DNA of 64,000 nucleotides from Candidatus Baltobacteraceae bacterium. Its GTDB lineage: Bacteria > Vulcanimicrobiota > Vulcanimicrobiia > Vulcanimicrobiales > Vulcanimicrobiaceae. The DNA is taken from contig DASXEW010000001.1 of the NCBI GenBank assembly GCA_036489885.1, forward strand, positions 62,001 through 126,000, read 5' to 3'. Each line of letters begins with the position of its first letter. Position 1 is the stretch's first letter. The notes beneath the pieces were generated by a model. It saw only the letters and a list, made by a program, of their open reading frames with translations. It was not told where the DNA came from and did no database searches. A program made the position numbers and the translations under genes. Positions 15,928 through 25,065 of the stretch are shown piece after piece.

Positions 15928-17516
15928 TCGGGTGGCTGATCACTACCAATCACAAGAGGATCGGCATCCTCTACATGGTGACGAGCCTCGCGTTTTTCTG
16001 CGTCGCGGGGTTCTTGGCCGACCTGATACGTGCGCAGCTCGCGGTTCCCAACAATTCGCTCGTCAGCGCGCACGTTTTCAACGAGGCGTTCACGATTCAC
16101 GGGACGGCGATGATCTTTTTGTTTATCGCGCCGTTCGGCTTTGGTCTCGCGAACTATCTGGTGCCGATTCAAATCGGCGCCCCAGACGTCGCGTTCCCGC
16201 GGATGAACGCCTACTCGTACTGGATGTACCTGCTCGGCGGACTGACGATTCTTTCAGGGTTCTTGACGGTAGGCGGCGCTTCCGACGTGGGTTGGTATGC
16301 GTATGCGCCGCTCTCCGAGCTTCACGTCGCCGGCGGCGCGGGCGAGGATCTGTGGATATTAGGGGTAACGCTCACCAGCATTTCGTCGATCGTTACGTCG
16401 ATCAACTTGATCGTCACGATCCTTGTCTTTCGTGCTCCGGGGATGTCGATGTGGCGCATCCCGATTTTCTGCTGGGACATGCTCGCGACCGCGCTGATGG
16501 CAATCATGGCGTTTCCGTCGCTGACGGCCGTGCAATTCATGCTGCTGCTCGACCGGCATCTCGACGCAAAATTCTTCAATCCGGCGGGCGGCGGCGATGC
16601 GATTCTCTACCAGCATTTGTGGTGGTTCTTCGGGCACCCCGAAGTCTACATCATGATCTTGCCGATGTTCGGTGCTATCAGTGAAATAATTCCGGTGTTT
16701 TCACGCAAGCCGATCTTCGGGTACAGCGGTCTTGCGATTTCAGGAATTGCGATCGCCGGATTGTCGATGACCGTCTGGGCGCATCACATGTTCACGACGG
16801 GCGCCGTGAACGATCCGTTTTTCTCGGCGATGTCGTATGCGATCGCCGTTCCGACCGGAATCAAGTTCTTCAACTGGATCGGTACGATGTGGCGCGGCGC
16901 GATCACGTTCGAGACGCCGATGCTTTTCGCGGTCGCATTCATGCTGAATTTCTTGGTCGGTGGAATCACAGGAGTGATGGTCGCTTCGCCACCGATCGAC
17001 TTTCAAGCCCAAGGCAGCTACTTTCTCGTCTCACACTTTCACTACGTGCTCGGCGGTGGCTCGATGTTCGCGATCTTCGCGTCGCTCTATTTTTGGTGGC
17101 CGAAGATTTGGGGTGTGAAGCTCAACGAGACGCTTGGGAAGATCCACGCCTGGTTCATGTTCGTCGGCTTCAACGTCGTGTTCTTTCCAATGATGCTGCT
17201 CGGCGTGATGGGGATGCCGCGCCGCGTGTTCACCTACCCGAATCTCCCGCACTGGGGCGAGCTCAACTTCATCGAGACAATCGGCGCCGCGATCATAACG
17301 GTCGGCACGGGGGTGTTTGCCTGGAACATCATCGTCTCACACGTCTTCGCGCGCGAGAAGCAACCCGACGATCCGTGGGGCGCAGGCAACGCGCTCGAAT
17401 GGGCGACCACGTCGCCTCCGCCCGAATTCAATTTCAAGTCGCTGCCGCCGATCCGTTCGAAGCGTCCGGCGTTTGATTTACACCATCCGGAATTCGCGAA
17501 GGATTCGCCCCGGTGA
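15924..17516 (+). CDS. ctaD: Cytochrome c oxidase subunit I (CtaD), A1-type haem-copper oxidase
   Basis: 530 residues, twelve helices. Haem ligands are His59 and His373; CuB ligands are His238, His287 and His288, with Tyr242 placed for the His-Tyr cross-link; His371 accompanies the active haem. Glu240 in FGHPEVY marks the A1 subfamily D-channel, and the K-channel Lys314 (PTGIKFF) is present. Catalyses oxygen reduction to water with proton pumping. Real start is ATG 15924, overlapping ctaC; a longer frame to 15603 is an overlap with ctaC. Confidence 0.93.
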   Translation: MIGWLITTNHKRIGILYMVTSLAFFCVAGFLADLIRAQLAVPNNSLVSAHVFNEAFTIHGTAMIFLFIAPFGFGLANYLVPIQIGAPDVAFPRMNAYSYWMYLLGGLTILSGFLTVGGASDVGWYAYAPLSELHVAGGAGEDLWILGVTLTSISSIVTSINLIVTILVFRAPGMSMWRIPIFCWDMLATALMAIMAFPSLTAVQFMLLLDRHLDAKFFNPAGGGDAILYQHLWWFFGHPEVYIMILPMFGAISEIIPVFSRKPIFGYSGLAISGIAIAGLSMTVWAHHMFTTGAVNDPFFSAMSYAIAVPTGIKFFNWIGTMWRGAITFETPMLFAVAFMLNFLVGGITGVMVASPPIDFQAQGSYFLVSHFHYVLGGGSMFAIFASLYFWWPKIWGVKLNETLGKIHAWFMFVGFNVVFFPMMLLGVMGMPRRVFTYPNLPHWGELNFIETIGAAIITVGTGVFAWNIIVSHVFAREKQPDDPWGAGNALEWATTSPPPEFNFKSLPPIRSKRPAFDLHHPEFAKDSPR

Positions 17517-17887
17517 CGATCGCCTTGCGTGTCTTTGCGCTCTCGATGGCATTCGGGCTCGTCGTTTCGGCGGCGTATTGGTTCGATACGCGCGAAGCGG
17601 CCGGGACGATTCTCATCGGCGTTATGGGGCTTGCATTTGTTTGGGTGATTTCATATCTGCTCGGAACGCGCAAATCGACGCACTATGACGGCGACGAGCA
17701 ACGCCTGCCTTCAGAGCTTGCCGGGGAGCACATCGGCATTTTCGCCGCCGAATCACCGTGGCCAATCGTGCTCGCACTCGCCAGCGCGGCTCTTCTGATC
17801 GGAATCGTGCTCCACCCAATGTTGGGTGTATTTGCGATTTTGGCCGTGTTCATCATCATGTGGCAGCTCGTGCGCGAGAGTACTTAG
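17513..17887 (+). CDS. ctaF: Cytochrome c oxidase subunit IV-like small subunit (CtaF-like)
   Basis: 124 residues. Two N-terminal and two C-terminal membrane helices flank a short polar middle (STHYDGDEQRLPSE). The size, position after ctaD and helix pattern match the actinobacterial-type subunit IV; sequence identity to known families was not testable. GTG at 17513 overlaps the ctaD stop (GTGA). The stop codon overlaps the convergent transporter stop (TTAG at 17884-17887). Confidence 0.7.
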   Translation: MTIALRVFALSMAFGLVVSAAYWFDTREAAGTILIGVMGLAFVWVISYLLGTRKSTHYDGDEQRLPSELAGEHIGIFAAESPWPIVLALASAALLIGIVLHPMLGVFAILAVFIIMWQLVREST

Positions 17888-19140
17888 TGCAGGTTCAACA
17901 CGATCCAAGTAGCGAGTGACGCCGTCATGATCGCAAAGAGAATCCAGCCCAGCGCGTTGCTGAGCGGAGAGTTGGCATGGCGTCCCATGACGCGCGAGCT
18001 GCGCGCCAGATTGATGACCATGAACACCATCACCGGCGAGATGATGCCGCTCAGAACTGCCGAGTAGAACAGCAAGCGGAACGGCGGTATCGGCAACGCG
18101 TTGACGAGCAATCCTGCAAGCGACGTGCCCACGATAATCCAATAGAACGTCGGCTCTTTCGAAGGACGCTCTGCAAGACTGCCGGGTAAGTCGAGAGCGC
18201 CGGTAACGGCGTATGCCGAGCTGGCCGCGATTACCGGGATCGAGATCAAACCGGCGCTCATGATGCCGAGCGTGAAGAGGGCGAACGTCGCGTTGCCGGC
18301 TAGTGGCCGCAAAGCTTGCGCGGCTTGCGCGGCCGTGTCGACGGTCGTGATGCCGTGCGCGCCGAGCGTCAATGCCGAGGCGAGAATGATGAAATACATG
18401 ACCAGATTGGCAACGAACATGCCGAAGGCGGTATCCCAACGCACGAAAGCGAGGTGTAACTGACCTTCGGACGGGCGCTCGCCCTCGTGCGAGATCGCGT
18501 GCTCCTGAACGAGCTCCTCGACTTCTTCGCTGGATTCCCAGAAGAACTCGAACGGAGAGATGGTCGTGCCCAACACGGCCACCAGCGCCAGCAAGAAGTC
18601 TTTGTCGAAGCGTAGCGTCGGGATGAACGTGGCGCGCAGCAACGCGTGCCAGTCGATCTTGAGGGTCGATGCGGCGGCAATGTACGAAAGCAGCGTCAAG
18701 CCGATGACTCGCAAATACGCGACGTAGATAGCGTATGGAATGAAAACGATCAGTGGAATCGTGATGCACGTCGTGATCGCCAGCCACACGAGATACGGGA
18801 TATGCCAGAGCAGTTGTCCGCTCTGCGCCATTCCGCTCAGATCCGCGCCGATCGTTACCGTATTGACCAGCACTTGCGTGCCGACGAGCACATAAACAAT
18901 CGGCCGCGCATAGTGACGCCGCATCACGCCGGCGAGGCCGAGTCCTGTAACGCGCCCGATCCGGCCGCACATCTCTTGAATCGCGGAGAGCAGCGGCCAC
19001 ACGAACGGTGCGGTCCAAAGCTGGGCTAGACCGAATTGCGCGCCGGATTGCGCGTAGGTTGCGATCGCGGACGGATCGTCATCCGAGACGCCGGTGATAA
19101 AGCCCGGACCGAGCCGCTTGAAGAGGCTCGCGATCGTCAT
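17884..19140 (-). CDS. Nramp-family divalent metal transporter, non-canonical (copy 1)
   Basis: 418 residues, about eleven helices. It opens with LGPGFITGVSDDDPSAIATY where transition-metal Nramps have a DPGN motif. Helix six reads GTTISPFEFFWESSEEVEE where Nramps have a Met-Pro-His motif. The metal-binding Asp of helix 1 has counterparts, but the soft-metal-selecting Met is missing. This is reminiscent of Nramp-related magnesium transporters, so Mg2+ or Mn2+ is more likely than iron (inference). Tandem paralogue of the next gene; the ATG directly follows its stop. Last gene of the sdh-thioesterase run. Confidence 0.8.
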   Translation of the reverse strand: MTIASLFKRLGPGFITGVSDDDPSAIATYAQSGAQFGLAQLWTAPFVWPLLSAIQEMCGRIGRVTGLGLAGVMRRHYARPIVYVLVGTQVLVNTVTIGADLSGMAQSGQLLWHIPYLVWLAITTCITIPLIVFIPYAIYVAYLRVIGLTLLSYIAAASTLKIDWHALLRATFIPTLRFDKDFLLALVAVLGTTISPFEFFWESSEEVEELVQEHAISHEGERPSEGQLHLAFVRWDTAFGMFVANLVMYFIILASALTLGAHGITTVDTAAQAAQALRPLAGNATFALFTLGIMSAGLISIPVIAASSAYAVTGALDLPGSLAERPSKEPTFYWIIVGTSLAGLLVNALPIPPFRLLFYSAVLSGIISPVMVFMVINLARSSRVMGRHANSPLSNALGWILFAIMTASLATWIVLNLH

Positions 19141-20409
19141 CTATTGACCGCGCGCGATGAAGTAGAACATACCCGCGCACGCGCCCGTCATCAGCACGAC
19201 AGTGCCCCATCCCCAAGCGCGCGCAACGACCGAGCTGCGCCACTTCCCCATGATCTTTTTGTTGGATGCGAGCCAGACGATGACGGCGAGAAGAGGAACG
19301 GCAGCGACGCCGTTGAGGACCGCAGACCAGAAGAGCGCTTTGATCGGATCAACGCGCAGCAAATCGATCGCAATCCCGATGAGGATGCCGGCGATGATGA
19401 CGATGTAGAATTGCGGTGCTCTCATGAAACGCTGGCTCAGACCTTCGCGAAAGCGAAACGTTTCGCTGACCACGTATGCCGAAGAACACGCCAGGACGGG
19501 CACTGCGAGAATGCCGGTGCCGATCATGCCGAGTGTAAAAAGCAGCGCCGCAAAATTTCCCGCCAGCGGACGCAGTGCTTCCGCGGCCTGCTCGGCGGTT
19601 GCAATGCCGTGTTTCCCGTGCGCGCCGAGCGTTGCGGCGGTCGTTACGATGATGAAAAGCGCCACGAGGTTCGAGTAGATCATCCCGGCGTTGATGTCGG
19701 CGTGGGCGTCGCTAACCGATTGCGCATCGGTCCCCCTTCGGGACGCGAGCGTCGTACGTCCGTGCGCCTTCTCTTCTTCGACCATCAGCGAAGACTGCCA
19801 AAAGAAGAGATAGGGCGTGATCGTGGTTCCTAAGACGCCGACCATTGTCGAGAGCCATCCCGAATCGAAGTGTAATTCCGGCACCGCGAGGTGCTTCAGA
19901 ACCGTTGCCCATGGTGGATGAACGACGAACGCGGTTACGACATAGGCGAAAAGCGTAAGCGTCAACCACTTGAAGACACGCGAAATTTGTTCGTAATCGA
20001 AACGAATCTGCGCGGCGATGAGAGCAACGCCGAAGATGACGGTCCACACGACGACCGGCACGGGGGAGAGAAGATGCGCCGCCGCACCCATACCGCCGAT
20101 GTCGGCACCGATGTTGAACGTATTCGCCACAACTACTATTGCGACGAGTAGATAGACGAGCGGCCGAGGAAGCCGCTTGCGGATTACTCCGGCTAAGCCT
20201 TGTCCGGTCACGAGCGCGATTCGCGCGCACATGCCTTGAACGACGGCCATCATTGGCGTTGATATCAGCGTCAGCCATAACATCGAATAGCCGGCGCTGG
20301 CGCCGGCCACCGAGTACGTCGAAATTCCGGAGGGATCGTCATCGGCGGCCCCGGTGATCAAACCAGGCCCAAGCGTTCGGAAAAACTGAAGAACGCGTGC
20401 CGGGATCAG
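19141..20409 (-). CDS. Nramp-family divalent metal transporter, non-canonical (copy 2), apparent CTG start
   Basis: About 422 residues, paralogous to copy 1 (DDDPSGISTY in helix 1 and GTTITPYLFFWQSS in helix 6, again without DPGN or the Met-Pro-His motif). The family start LGPGLITGAADDD needs codons upstream of the first usual start (TTG at 20361), which would remove half of helix 1. The only sensible choice is CTG at 20409, which forms a CTGA overlap with the stop of the thioesterase gene, matching the ATGA/GTGA/TTGA overlaps elsewhere in the window. Tandem pair with 17884-19140. Confidence 0.78.
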   Translation of the reverse strand: MIPARVLQFFRTLGPGLITGAADDDPSGISTYSVAGASAGYSMLWLTLISTPMMAVVQGMCARIALVTGQGLAGVIRKRLPRPLVYLLVAIVVVANTFNIGADIGGMGAAAHLLSPVPVVVWTVIFGVALIAAQIRFDYEQISRVFKWLTLTLFAYVVTAFVVHPPWATVLKHLAVPELHFDSGWLSTMVGVLGTTITPYLFFWQSSLMVEEEKAHGRTTLASRRGTDAQSVSDAHADINAGMIYSNLVALFIIVTTAATLGAHGKHGIATAEQAAEALRPLAGNFAALLFTLGMIGTGILAVPVLACSSAYVVSETFRFREGLSQRFMRAPQFYIVIIAGILIGIAIDLLRVDPIKALFWSAVLNGVAAVPLLAVIVWLASNKKIMGKWRSSVVARAWGWGTVVLMTGACAGMFYFIARGQ

Positions 20410-20795
20410 CGCGTTGCTTTTGCTTCTAGGCGTTTTGCGAGACGTGCGACGTCAATGATCATCCGCTCGTGCGTTCCTTCGCCGATCAGCTCGTCCTCGT
20501 CTTTGGCGCGCACGTTGAACTCGATTCGGCGTCCGTCGACGTGCGTAACCTCGGCTTCGCCGGTAACGTGCATGCCGACCGGCGTCGCTGCGAGATGCTT
20601 GATGTCGACGCGCGTTCCGACCGCGCTTTCGCCCGGCTCGAGGTAGGCTTTAATGGCGTTGAGCGCGGCATTCTCCATCACCATCACCATGACGGGCGTC
20701 GAGAATACCGGCGGAAGAGTCGCGTCTTTGAATCGGGAGGCGAGGTGATCGGGCTTGACCTCGAGAGCGAACGTGCCTTTCGCGCCGAGCGGCAC
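20406..20795 (-). CDS. Hotdog-fold thioesterase, FlK-like
   Basis: 129 residues with the single hotdog domain of FlK-type (fluoroacetyl-CoA thioesterase-like) proteins. FSTPVMVMVMENAALNAI matches the helix that carries the catalytic Thr and Glu in FlK, and SAVGTRVDIKHLAATPVG the following strand. Most members are housekeeping acyl-CoA thioesterases; a true FlK role is unlikely without further evidence. GTG at 20795, five bases after the sdhE stop, so likely cotranscribed with sdh genes. Confidence 0.75.
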   Translation of the reverse strand: MPLGAKGTFALEVKPDHLASRFKDATLPPVFSTPVMVMVMENAALNAIKAYLEPGESAVGTRVDIKHLAATPVGMHVTGEAEVTHVDGRRIEFNVRAKDEDELIGEGTHERMIIDVARLAKRLEAKATR

Positions 20796-20800
20796 CGTCT

Positions 20801-21685
20801 TCAGACTTTGAGCTCGACTTTTTCGAGAGCGCGCTTGGTCGAGACGACGTGATGGTTGAGTCGCAGCTCTTCGGGCGAGAAGCCAAGCGCCAATCCAAGC
20901 AGTTGCGGCAAATGGAAGATCGGCGTCTCGAGAGGCCTCGAGATGGCGAGCGCGGCGTCAGGCTGTTGCCCGTCCAGATTCAAATGGCAGAGCGGGCACG
21001 GCGTGACCATCGCATCAGCGCCCTTTTCCTTCGCTTCGAGAATGTGATTGCCGCCCATCGCAAGCGACTTGTCGCGGTTGAACGTCAGCATCGGGAAGCC
21101 GCAGCATTTGCCCGAACCCGTGTAGTCGACGCGTTCCGCGCCGAGCAATTCAATCAGCTGCTCGAGATACGTCTTGCGTTCGGGACGCTCTTTGAGACCG
21201 AGCGAATCGCTCGGACGTAGGATGTAGCACCCGTAGAACGGCGCAATCTTGAGTCCGGTCAGCTTACGTTTTATCACCGACTTGAGTTTGTCGACGCCGA
21301 TGTCTTCGAACAACATCCACAAAAGATGCTTGACTTTTGTAGTGCCTTTGTACGTGTAGCCTTGGTCCGCGATCGTTTTATTGGCTTTTTCGAGCCGCTC
21401 GGGTTTCTTTTCGAACGTGTGGTTGACGCTGGAGAGCACGCCCTGGCAGGTGCTGCAGATCGTCATCAAGTTGCCGCCCATGCTCTCTGCCATCGCGAGC
21501 GTCAAGGCGTTGAGCGAATCGCCGAGGTCCGGATTCTGTTCGCTGAGCACGCCTGCTCCGGTGCACGGCGCTTCGGTGAGCTCCTGAAGCTCAAGTCCCA
21601 ACGTTCCGGCGATTTTTGTCGCTGAAACGTAGAGCTCCGGGCACGCGCCCTTTGAGACGCAGCCGGGATGAAACGCGACTTTCAC
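20801..21685 (-). CDS. sdhE: SdhE-type succinate dehydrogenase subunit with two CCG domains (HdrB-like)
   Basis: 294 residues, no membrane helices. Two CCG (cysteine-rich) domains like heterodisulfide reductase HdrB: the first is Cys9, Cys41, Cys77, Cys80 with Thr replacing the second Cys of the pair; the second is complete with Cys153, Cys194-Cys195, Cys230 and Cys233. In archaeal and some bacterial class E succinate:quinone reductases this subunit replaces the usual haem b anchors (SdhC/SdhD), which are absent here, and carries electrons toward quinone. GTG at 21685 overlaps the sdhB stop (GTGA). Confidence 0.85.
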   Translation of the reverse strand: MKVAFHPGCVSKGACPELYVSATKIAGTLGLELQELTEAPCTGAGVLSEQNPDLGDSLNALTLAMAESMGGNLMTICSTCQGVLSSVNHTFEKKPERLEKANKTIADQGYTYKGTTKVKHLLWMLFEDIGVDKLKSVIKRKLTGLKIAPFYGCYILRPSDSLGLKERPERKTYLEQLIELLGAERVDYTGSGKCCGFPMLTFNRDKSLAMGGNHILEAKEKGADAMVTPCPLCHLNLDGQQPDAALAISRPLETPIFHLPQLLGLALGFSPEELRLNHHVVSTKRALEKVELKV

Positions 21686-22689
21686 TTGAACCTTCCTCCA
21701 ACGCGATCGAAGATCGCTTTAATACGTTTGACGCCAGGGATCGTTTTATGGATGATCGGCGGCAGCTTTCCGGCGCGGATCATGTTGAACGCGCTGGGCA
21801 ACGTTGCCAGCTGCCCGAGAACATTGAAAAAGCCGACCGATTTCGGCAACAGCGTTAGCTCGTTCAGCCGTCCGCTGTGCTTGACGGATTCTGCGAACGC
21901 GTCGGCGTGACGCGTCCCCGCATTGTGCGTGTATCCGGCATTGACCGCCATGCGGCGCAGCTTGAGGATCTGCTCGAGCGGCTCAACGCCCTTGGGACAC
22001 TGCTGGACGCACTCGAAGCAGTGCGTGCAATCCCAAACGCCACCCTGCTGGCTATATTCGCCGAGGCGTTTTTGCGTCTCATCATCGCGCGGGTCGGCGG
22101 CGTAACGATACGCTTTTGCGAGGGCATGTGGACCCATGAAGTCTTTGTTGACGGCGAAAGACTCGCAGTCCATCAAGCAGCAGCCGCAGCTGATGCATGT
22201 GACTTCTTGAATCAGCTCTTCCATTGCTTCGTTGGTGACGCGATACTCTTGCATCGGCGGCGGAAGCGGTTTGTTCTCGAGCCACGGCGTCACGCGGCGG
22301 TGATTATCCCAGAACGGCTTCATATCCCAAACGAGATCGCGGATAACCGGCATCGACGGCGGCGACTCGACGCGCGTCTTACCGTCTTTGGTGAATTCTT
22401 GCAGCTTGCTCTTGCATGCCAGATGCGCGTGACCGTTGACCCACATCGCGCACGAACCGCAGATCGCGCTGCGGCAGGCGCAGCGAACCGCGACCGACTC
22501 GTCCTGATATTCGCGGATCTCGATGAGCGCGTCGAGGACGACGGCGTGTTCCGGAAGATCGACTTCGTACGACTGATAGCGCCGTGGCGGAGACGACGCC
22601 CACGGTGCCGGGTACGGCGCGCCCTGCTTGGCGTCGTCCGCGTACGTCCCTTCGGGATTGTAGCGTCCGACCTCGATCGTGAACTTCAT
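21682..22689 (-). CDS. sdhB: Succinate dehydrogenase iron-sulfur subunit SdhB
   Basis: 335 residues. The plant-type [2Fe-2S] site is Cys72-x4-Cys77-x2-Cys80-x11-Cys92 (CRSAICGSC). Two further C-x2-C-x2-C-x3-C motifs follow: Cys165/168/171/175 and Cys221/224/227/231. Ordinary SdhB has only three ligands at the third site, giving a [3Fe-4S] cluster; four here indicate a second [4Fe-4S], as in SdhE-type enzymes. The C-terminus is longer than in classical SdhB. ATG at 22689 overlaps the sdhA stop (TGATG). Confidence 0.9.
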   Translation of the reverse strand: MKFTIEVGRYNPEGTYADDAKQGAPYPAPWASSPPRRYQSYEVDLPEHAVVLDALIEIREYQDESVAVRCACRSAICGSCAMWVNGHAHLACKSKLQEFTKDGKTRVESPPSMPVIRDLVWDMKPFWDNHRRVTPWLENKPLPPPMQEYRVTNEAMEELIQEVTCISCGCCLMDCESFAVNKDFMGPHALAKAYRYAADPRDDETQKRLGEYSQQGGVWDCTHCFECVQQCPKGVEPLEQILKLRRMAVNAGYTHNAGTRHADAFAESVKHSGRLNELTLLPKSVGFFNVLGQLATLPSAFNMIRAGKLPPIIHKTIPGVKRIKAIFDRVGGRFK

Positions 22690-24368
22690 CAGTACGTGCG
22701 AGCCTCCGGCTTCCATTTGGTGATCGTGACAGGTAGGTACGTGATCTCTGGTGCTTTGTCGCCACGAAAGTGGACGAGGATGTGCTTGAGCCACTCCGCG
22801 TCGTTGCGTTGCGGATAGTCGGTACGCGCTTGCGCGCCGCGGCTTTCTTTGCGTAAGATCGCGCTGCGAATGATCGTCTCGGCGACGTCGATCATGTAGC
22901 CGAGCTCGAGTGCGAACGTCAGGGCTTGATTGTATACGCGGCCTTTGTCGCCGACTGCGACCGATGCATAGCGTTTCTTAAGGTCTTGCTGTTTCTTGAG
23001 GGCTTCTTCAAGACCGGCTTCGTCGCGATAAACGCCGACGTATTTGTCCATCATGGTCGCGAGCTCGAGGCGCAACCGTGCGTGCGTCTCGCCCGTATAC
23101 GGCCGCGCCAATAGATCGGAGATACGCGCTTGCTCGGATTTCAAAAGGCGCTCGCCGCCCTTTGAATCCGGAACCGTTTTCACGTATTCCGAGGCGTGCT
23201 TACCGGAATGCCGTCCGAAGACAATCGTGTCGAGCAGTGAGTTCGCGCCGAGCCGATTGCCGCCGTGCACGCTCACGCATGCGACTTCACCGGCTGCATA
23301 GAGACCCGGAACCTGAGTCGCACCATTGGCATCCGTCTTCACGCCGCCCATCATGTAGTGCATGCCGGGCCGAACCGGAATCGGGTCTTTGAGCATGTCC
23401 AAGCCCAAATAGTCGAGCGCCATCTCGTGAACTTGCGGCAGCTTTTTCAGTACGATCTCGGGGCCAAGATGGCGCAGGTCGAGCAGAACGTTGCCGTCGA
23501 TGCCGCGACCCGCCGCGATCTCCGTTGCTTCCGAGCGCGAAACGACGTCGCGTGACGCAAGCTCCACCATTTTGGGCGCGTACGTCTTCATGAAGCGGTC
23601 GCCCTCGGAATTCAAGAGGTACGCGCCTTCACCACGCGCGGCTTCCGTCATCAGGAATCCACTGCCCGCGAGCGTCGTTGGATGGTATTGCACCATCTCC
23701 ATGTCCATGAGCGGCGCACCGGCGCGATATGCGAGACCGTAACCGTCGCCCGTGCAGATCAACGCATTCGTGCTTGGCTCGTAAAGCCGACCGACACCGC
23801 CCGCGCCGTTGATCACGGCCTTTGCGCGCAAGAGGTGCAGCTCGCCCGTTATCATTTCGAGCGCAACGACGCCGCGGCAGCGACCGTCTTCCATATATAG
23901 GGACGTAGCAAACCACTCTTCGTAGACTTTGACGCCGGCCTTGAGGATCTGGTCGTACAGCGTCACCAGCAGCGCCTGTCCCGTGATGTCGCCTACGAAG
24001 TACGTCCGCGCTTGCGATGCGCCACCGAACGCGCGCGTCCCGAGCTTGCCTTCAGCGTTGCGATAGAAGATGACGCCCATGTGCTCGAATTCCATGACGT
24101 CGGCGGGCGCCTCGCGGCACATGATCTCGACGGCGTCCTGGTCGGCTAGATAGTCGCTTCCCTTGATCGTGTCAAAAGCGTGCGATTCCCAGGTGTCGCC
24201 CTCGCCGATCGCGGCATTGATGCCGCCTTGCGCGGCGTTCGAATGGCTGCGCAACGGATGGACTTTGGTGACGACGGCAACGCTCGTGCCATTACGGGCT
24301 GCTTCAAGTGCCGCCCGCATCCCGGCAAGGCCGGCACCCAGGACGACGATGTCGTGATCGGTTATCAC
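22689..24368 (-). CDS. sdhA: Succinate dehydrogenase flavoprotein subunit SdhA
   Basis: 559 residues. The FAD motif [10 protein letters not shown] is at 11-20 and His42 (SHSNAAQGG) is the covalent FAD attachment site. The active-site region [39 protein letters not shown] and the capping domain [13 protein letters not shown] are orthodox. Oxidises succinate to fumarate (TCA cycle). GTG at 24368 with GGAGG nine bases upstream. First gene of sdhABE; a TATAAT lies 34-39 bases before the start. Confidence 0.93.
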   Translation of the reverse strand: MITDHDIVVLGAGLAGMRAALEAARNGTSVAVVTKVHPLRSHSNAAQGGINAAIGEGDTWESHAFDTIKGSDYLADQDAVEIMCREAPADVMEFEHMGVIFYRNAEGKLGTRAFGGASQARTYFVGDITGQALLVTLYDQILKAGVKVYEEWFATSLYMEDGRCRGVVALEMITGELHLLRAKAVINGAGGVGRLYEPSTNALICTGDGYGLAYRAGAPLMDMEMVQYHPTTLAGSGFLMTEAARGEGAYLLNSEGDRFMKTYAPKMVELASRDVVSRSEATEIAAGRGIDGNVLLDLRHLGPEIVLKKLPQVHEMALDYLGLDMLKDPIPVRPGMHYMMGGVKTDANGATQVPGLYAAGEVACVSVHGGNRLGANSLLDTIVFGRHSGKHASEYVKTVPDSKGGERLLKSEQARISDLLARPYTGETHARLRLELATMMDKYVGVYRDEAGLEEALKKQQDLKKRYASVAVGDKGRVYNQALTFALELGYMIDVAETIIRSAILRKESRGAQARTDYPQRNDAEWLKHILVHFRGDKAPEITYLPVTITKWKPEARTY

Positions 24369-24401
24369 GCGGCGGAACCTCCTCGTCTCGAAAACGACGG
24401 G

Positions 24402-24407
24402 ATTATA
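24402..24407 (-). promoter_or_regulatory. Probable -10 element of the sdh operon
   Basis: Minus-strand TATAAT, about 35 bases before the sdhA start, in the 91-base gap after comE-like gene. No convincing -35 hexamer at 17 bases was seen. Confidence 0.45.
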
Positions 24408-24459
24408 TACCCGCGCGGTACTTCGTTCCTATGACGTATGAATGAGCACACGCGCCCGG

Positions 24460-25065
24460 TTACGGTTTACCCGTCAAGGCCTCCCGCATGCGGTGCTTGG
24501 TATACGTCGCTTCCAGCGGTGGAATGACCAGCTTCGCCTTATTGGGCAGGATTTTCACTACGGTGAACACGGGCCCGTCGGCTTCGCGAATCTTCGGCAG
24601 CGCCGCGTCCAGCTCGGCCTGTGAATACACCGTTTCAGCGTTGCGAATCGCGCACGCGCGGGCAACCGCCGCAAGGTCGACGCCGCGACCCGTGTGGGTC
24701 GGCTGTGCGCCCGTTTCGAGGTAAACCTCGTTGTCGAGGACGACGACCGACAGATTCTTCGGGGCGGCGACGCCGATCGTCGCCAGGATGCCGAGTGACA
24801 TCAAGAGCTCGCCGTCGCCCGTGATGACGAGCATGCGTTTTTTGGGTTGCGCGAGGGCGAGACCGAGACCGATCGCCGCTGCGCTGCCCATTGCACCGTT
24901 GAGGTAGAAGTTCATCGGATGATCGCCGGAGGCGGCCAGATCCCAGCATGGGCTACCGATGCCGGCAATTGCGAGCAAGTCGTTGCCGCGATTGGCCACG
25001 AGCGCATTGACGACGTTGCGTCGCTCGAGCGCAATGCGCGGTTTAGCGGAAGTTGTCGTCGTCAT
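24460..25065 (-). CDS. ThDP-dependent decarboxylase, C-terminal (beta) subunit, ComE-like
   Basis: 201 residues covering the pyrophosphate-binding half of a ThDP enzyme: GDGELLMSLG begins the Mg/ThDP motif and ends at VVVLDNEVY. ASGDHPMNFYLNGAMGSAAA matches sulfopyruvate and phosphonopyruvate decarboxylases. Those enzymes convert 3-sulfopyruvate to sulfoacetaldehyde (coenzyme M route) or phosphonopyruvate to phosphonoacetaldehyde. Neither coenzyme M nor phosphonate genes lie in the window, so the substrate is open. ATG overlaps the stop of the alpha subunit (ATGA). Confidence 0.75.
   Translation of the reverse strand: MTTTTSAKPRIALERRNVVNALVANRGNDLLAIAGIGSPCWDLAASGDHPMNFYLNGAMGSAAAIGLGLALAQPKKRMLVITGDGELLMSLGILATIGVAAPKNLSVVVLDNEVYLETGAQPTHTGRGVDLAAVARACAIRNAETVYSQAELDAALPKIREADGPVFTVVKILPNKAKLVIPPLEATYTKHRMREALTGKP

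Noticed and set aside
17753-19018. A 421-residue leftward open frame overlapping Nramp copy 1
   Set aside because: It is Arg/His-rich, has no family pattern, and lies in another frame of a clearly recognised transporter gene.
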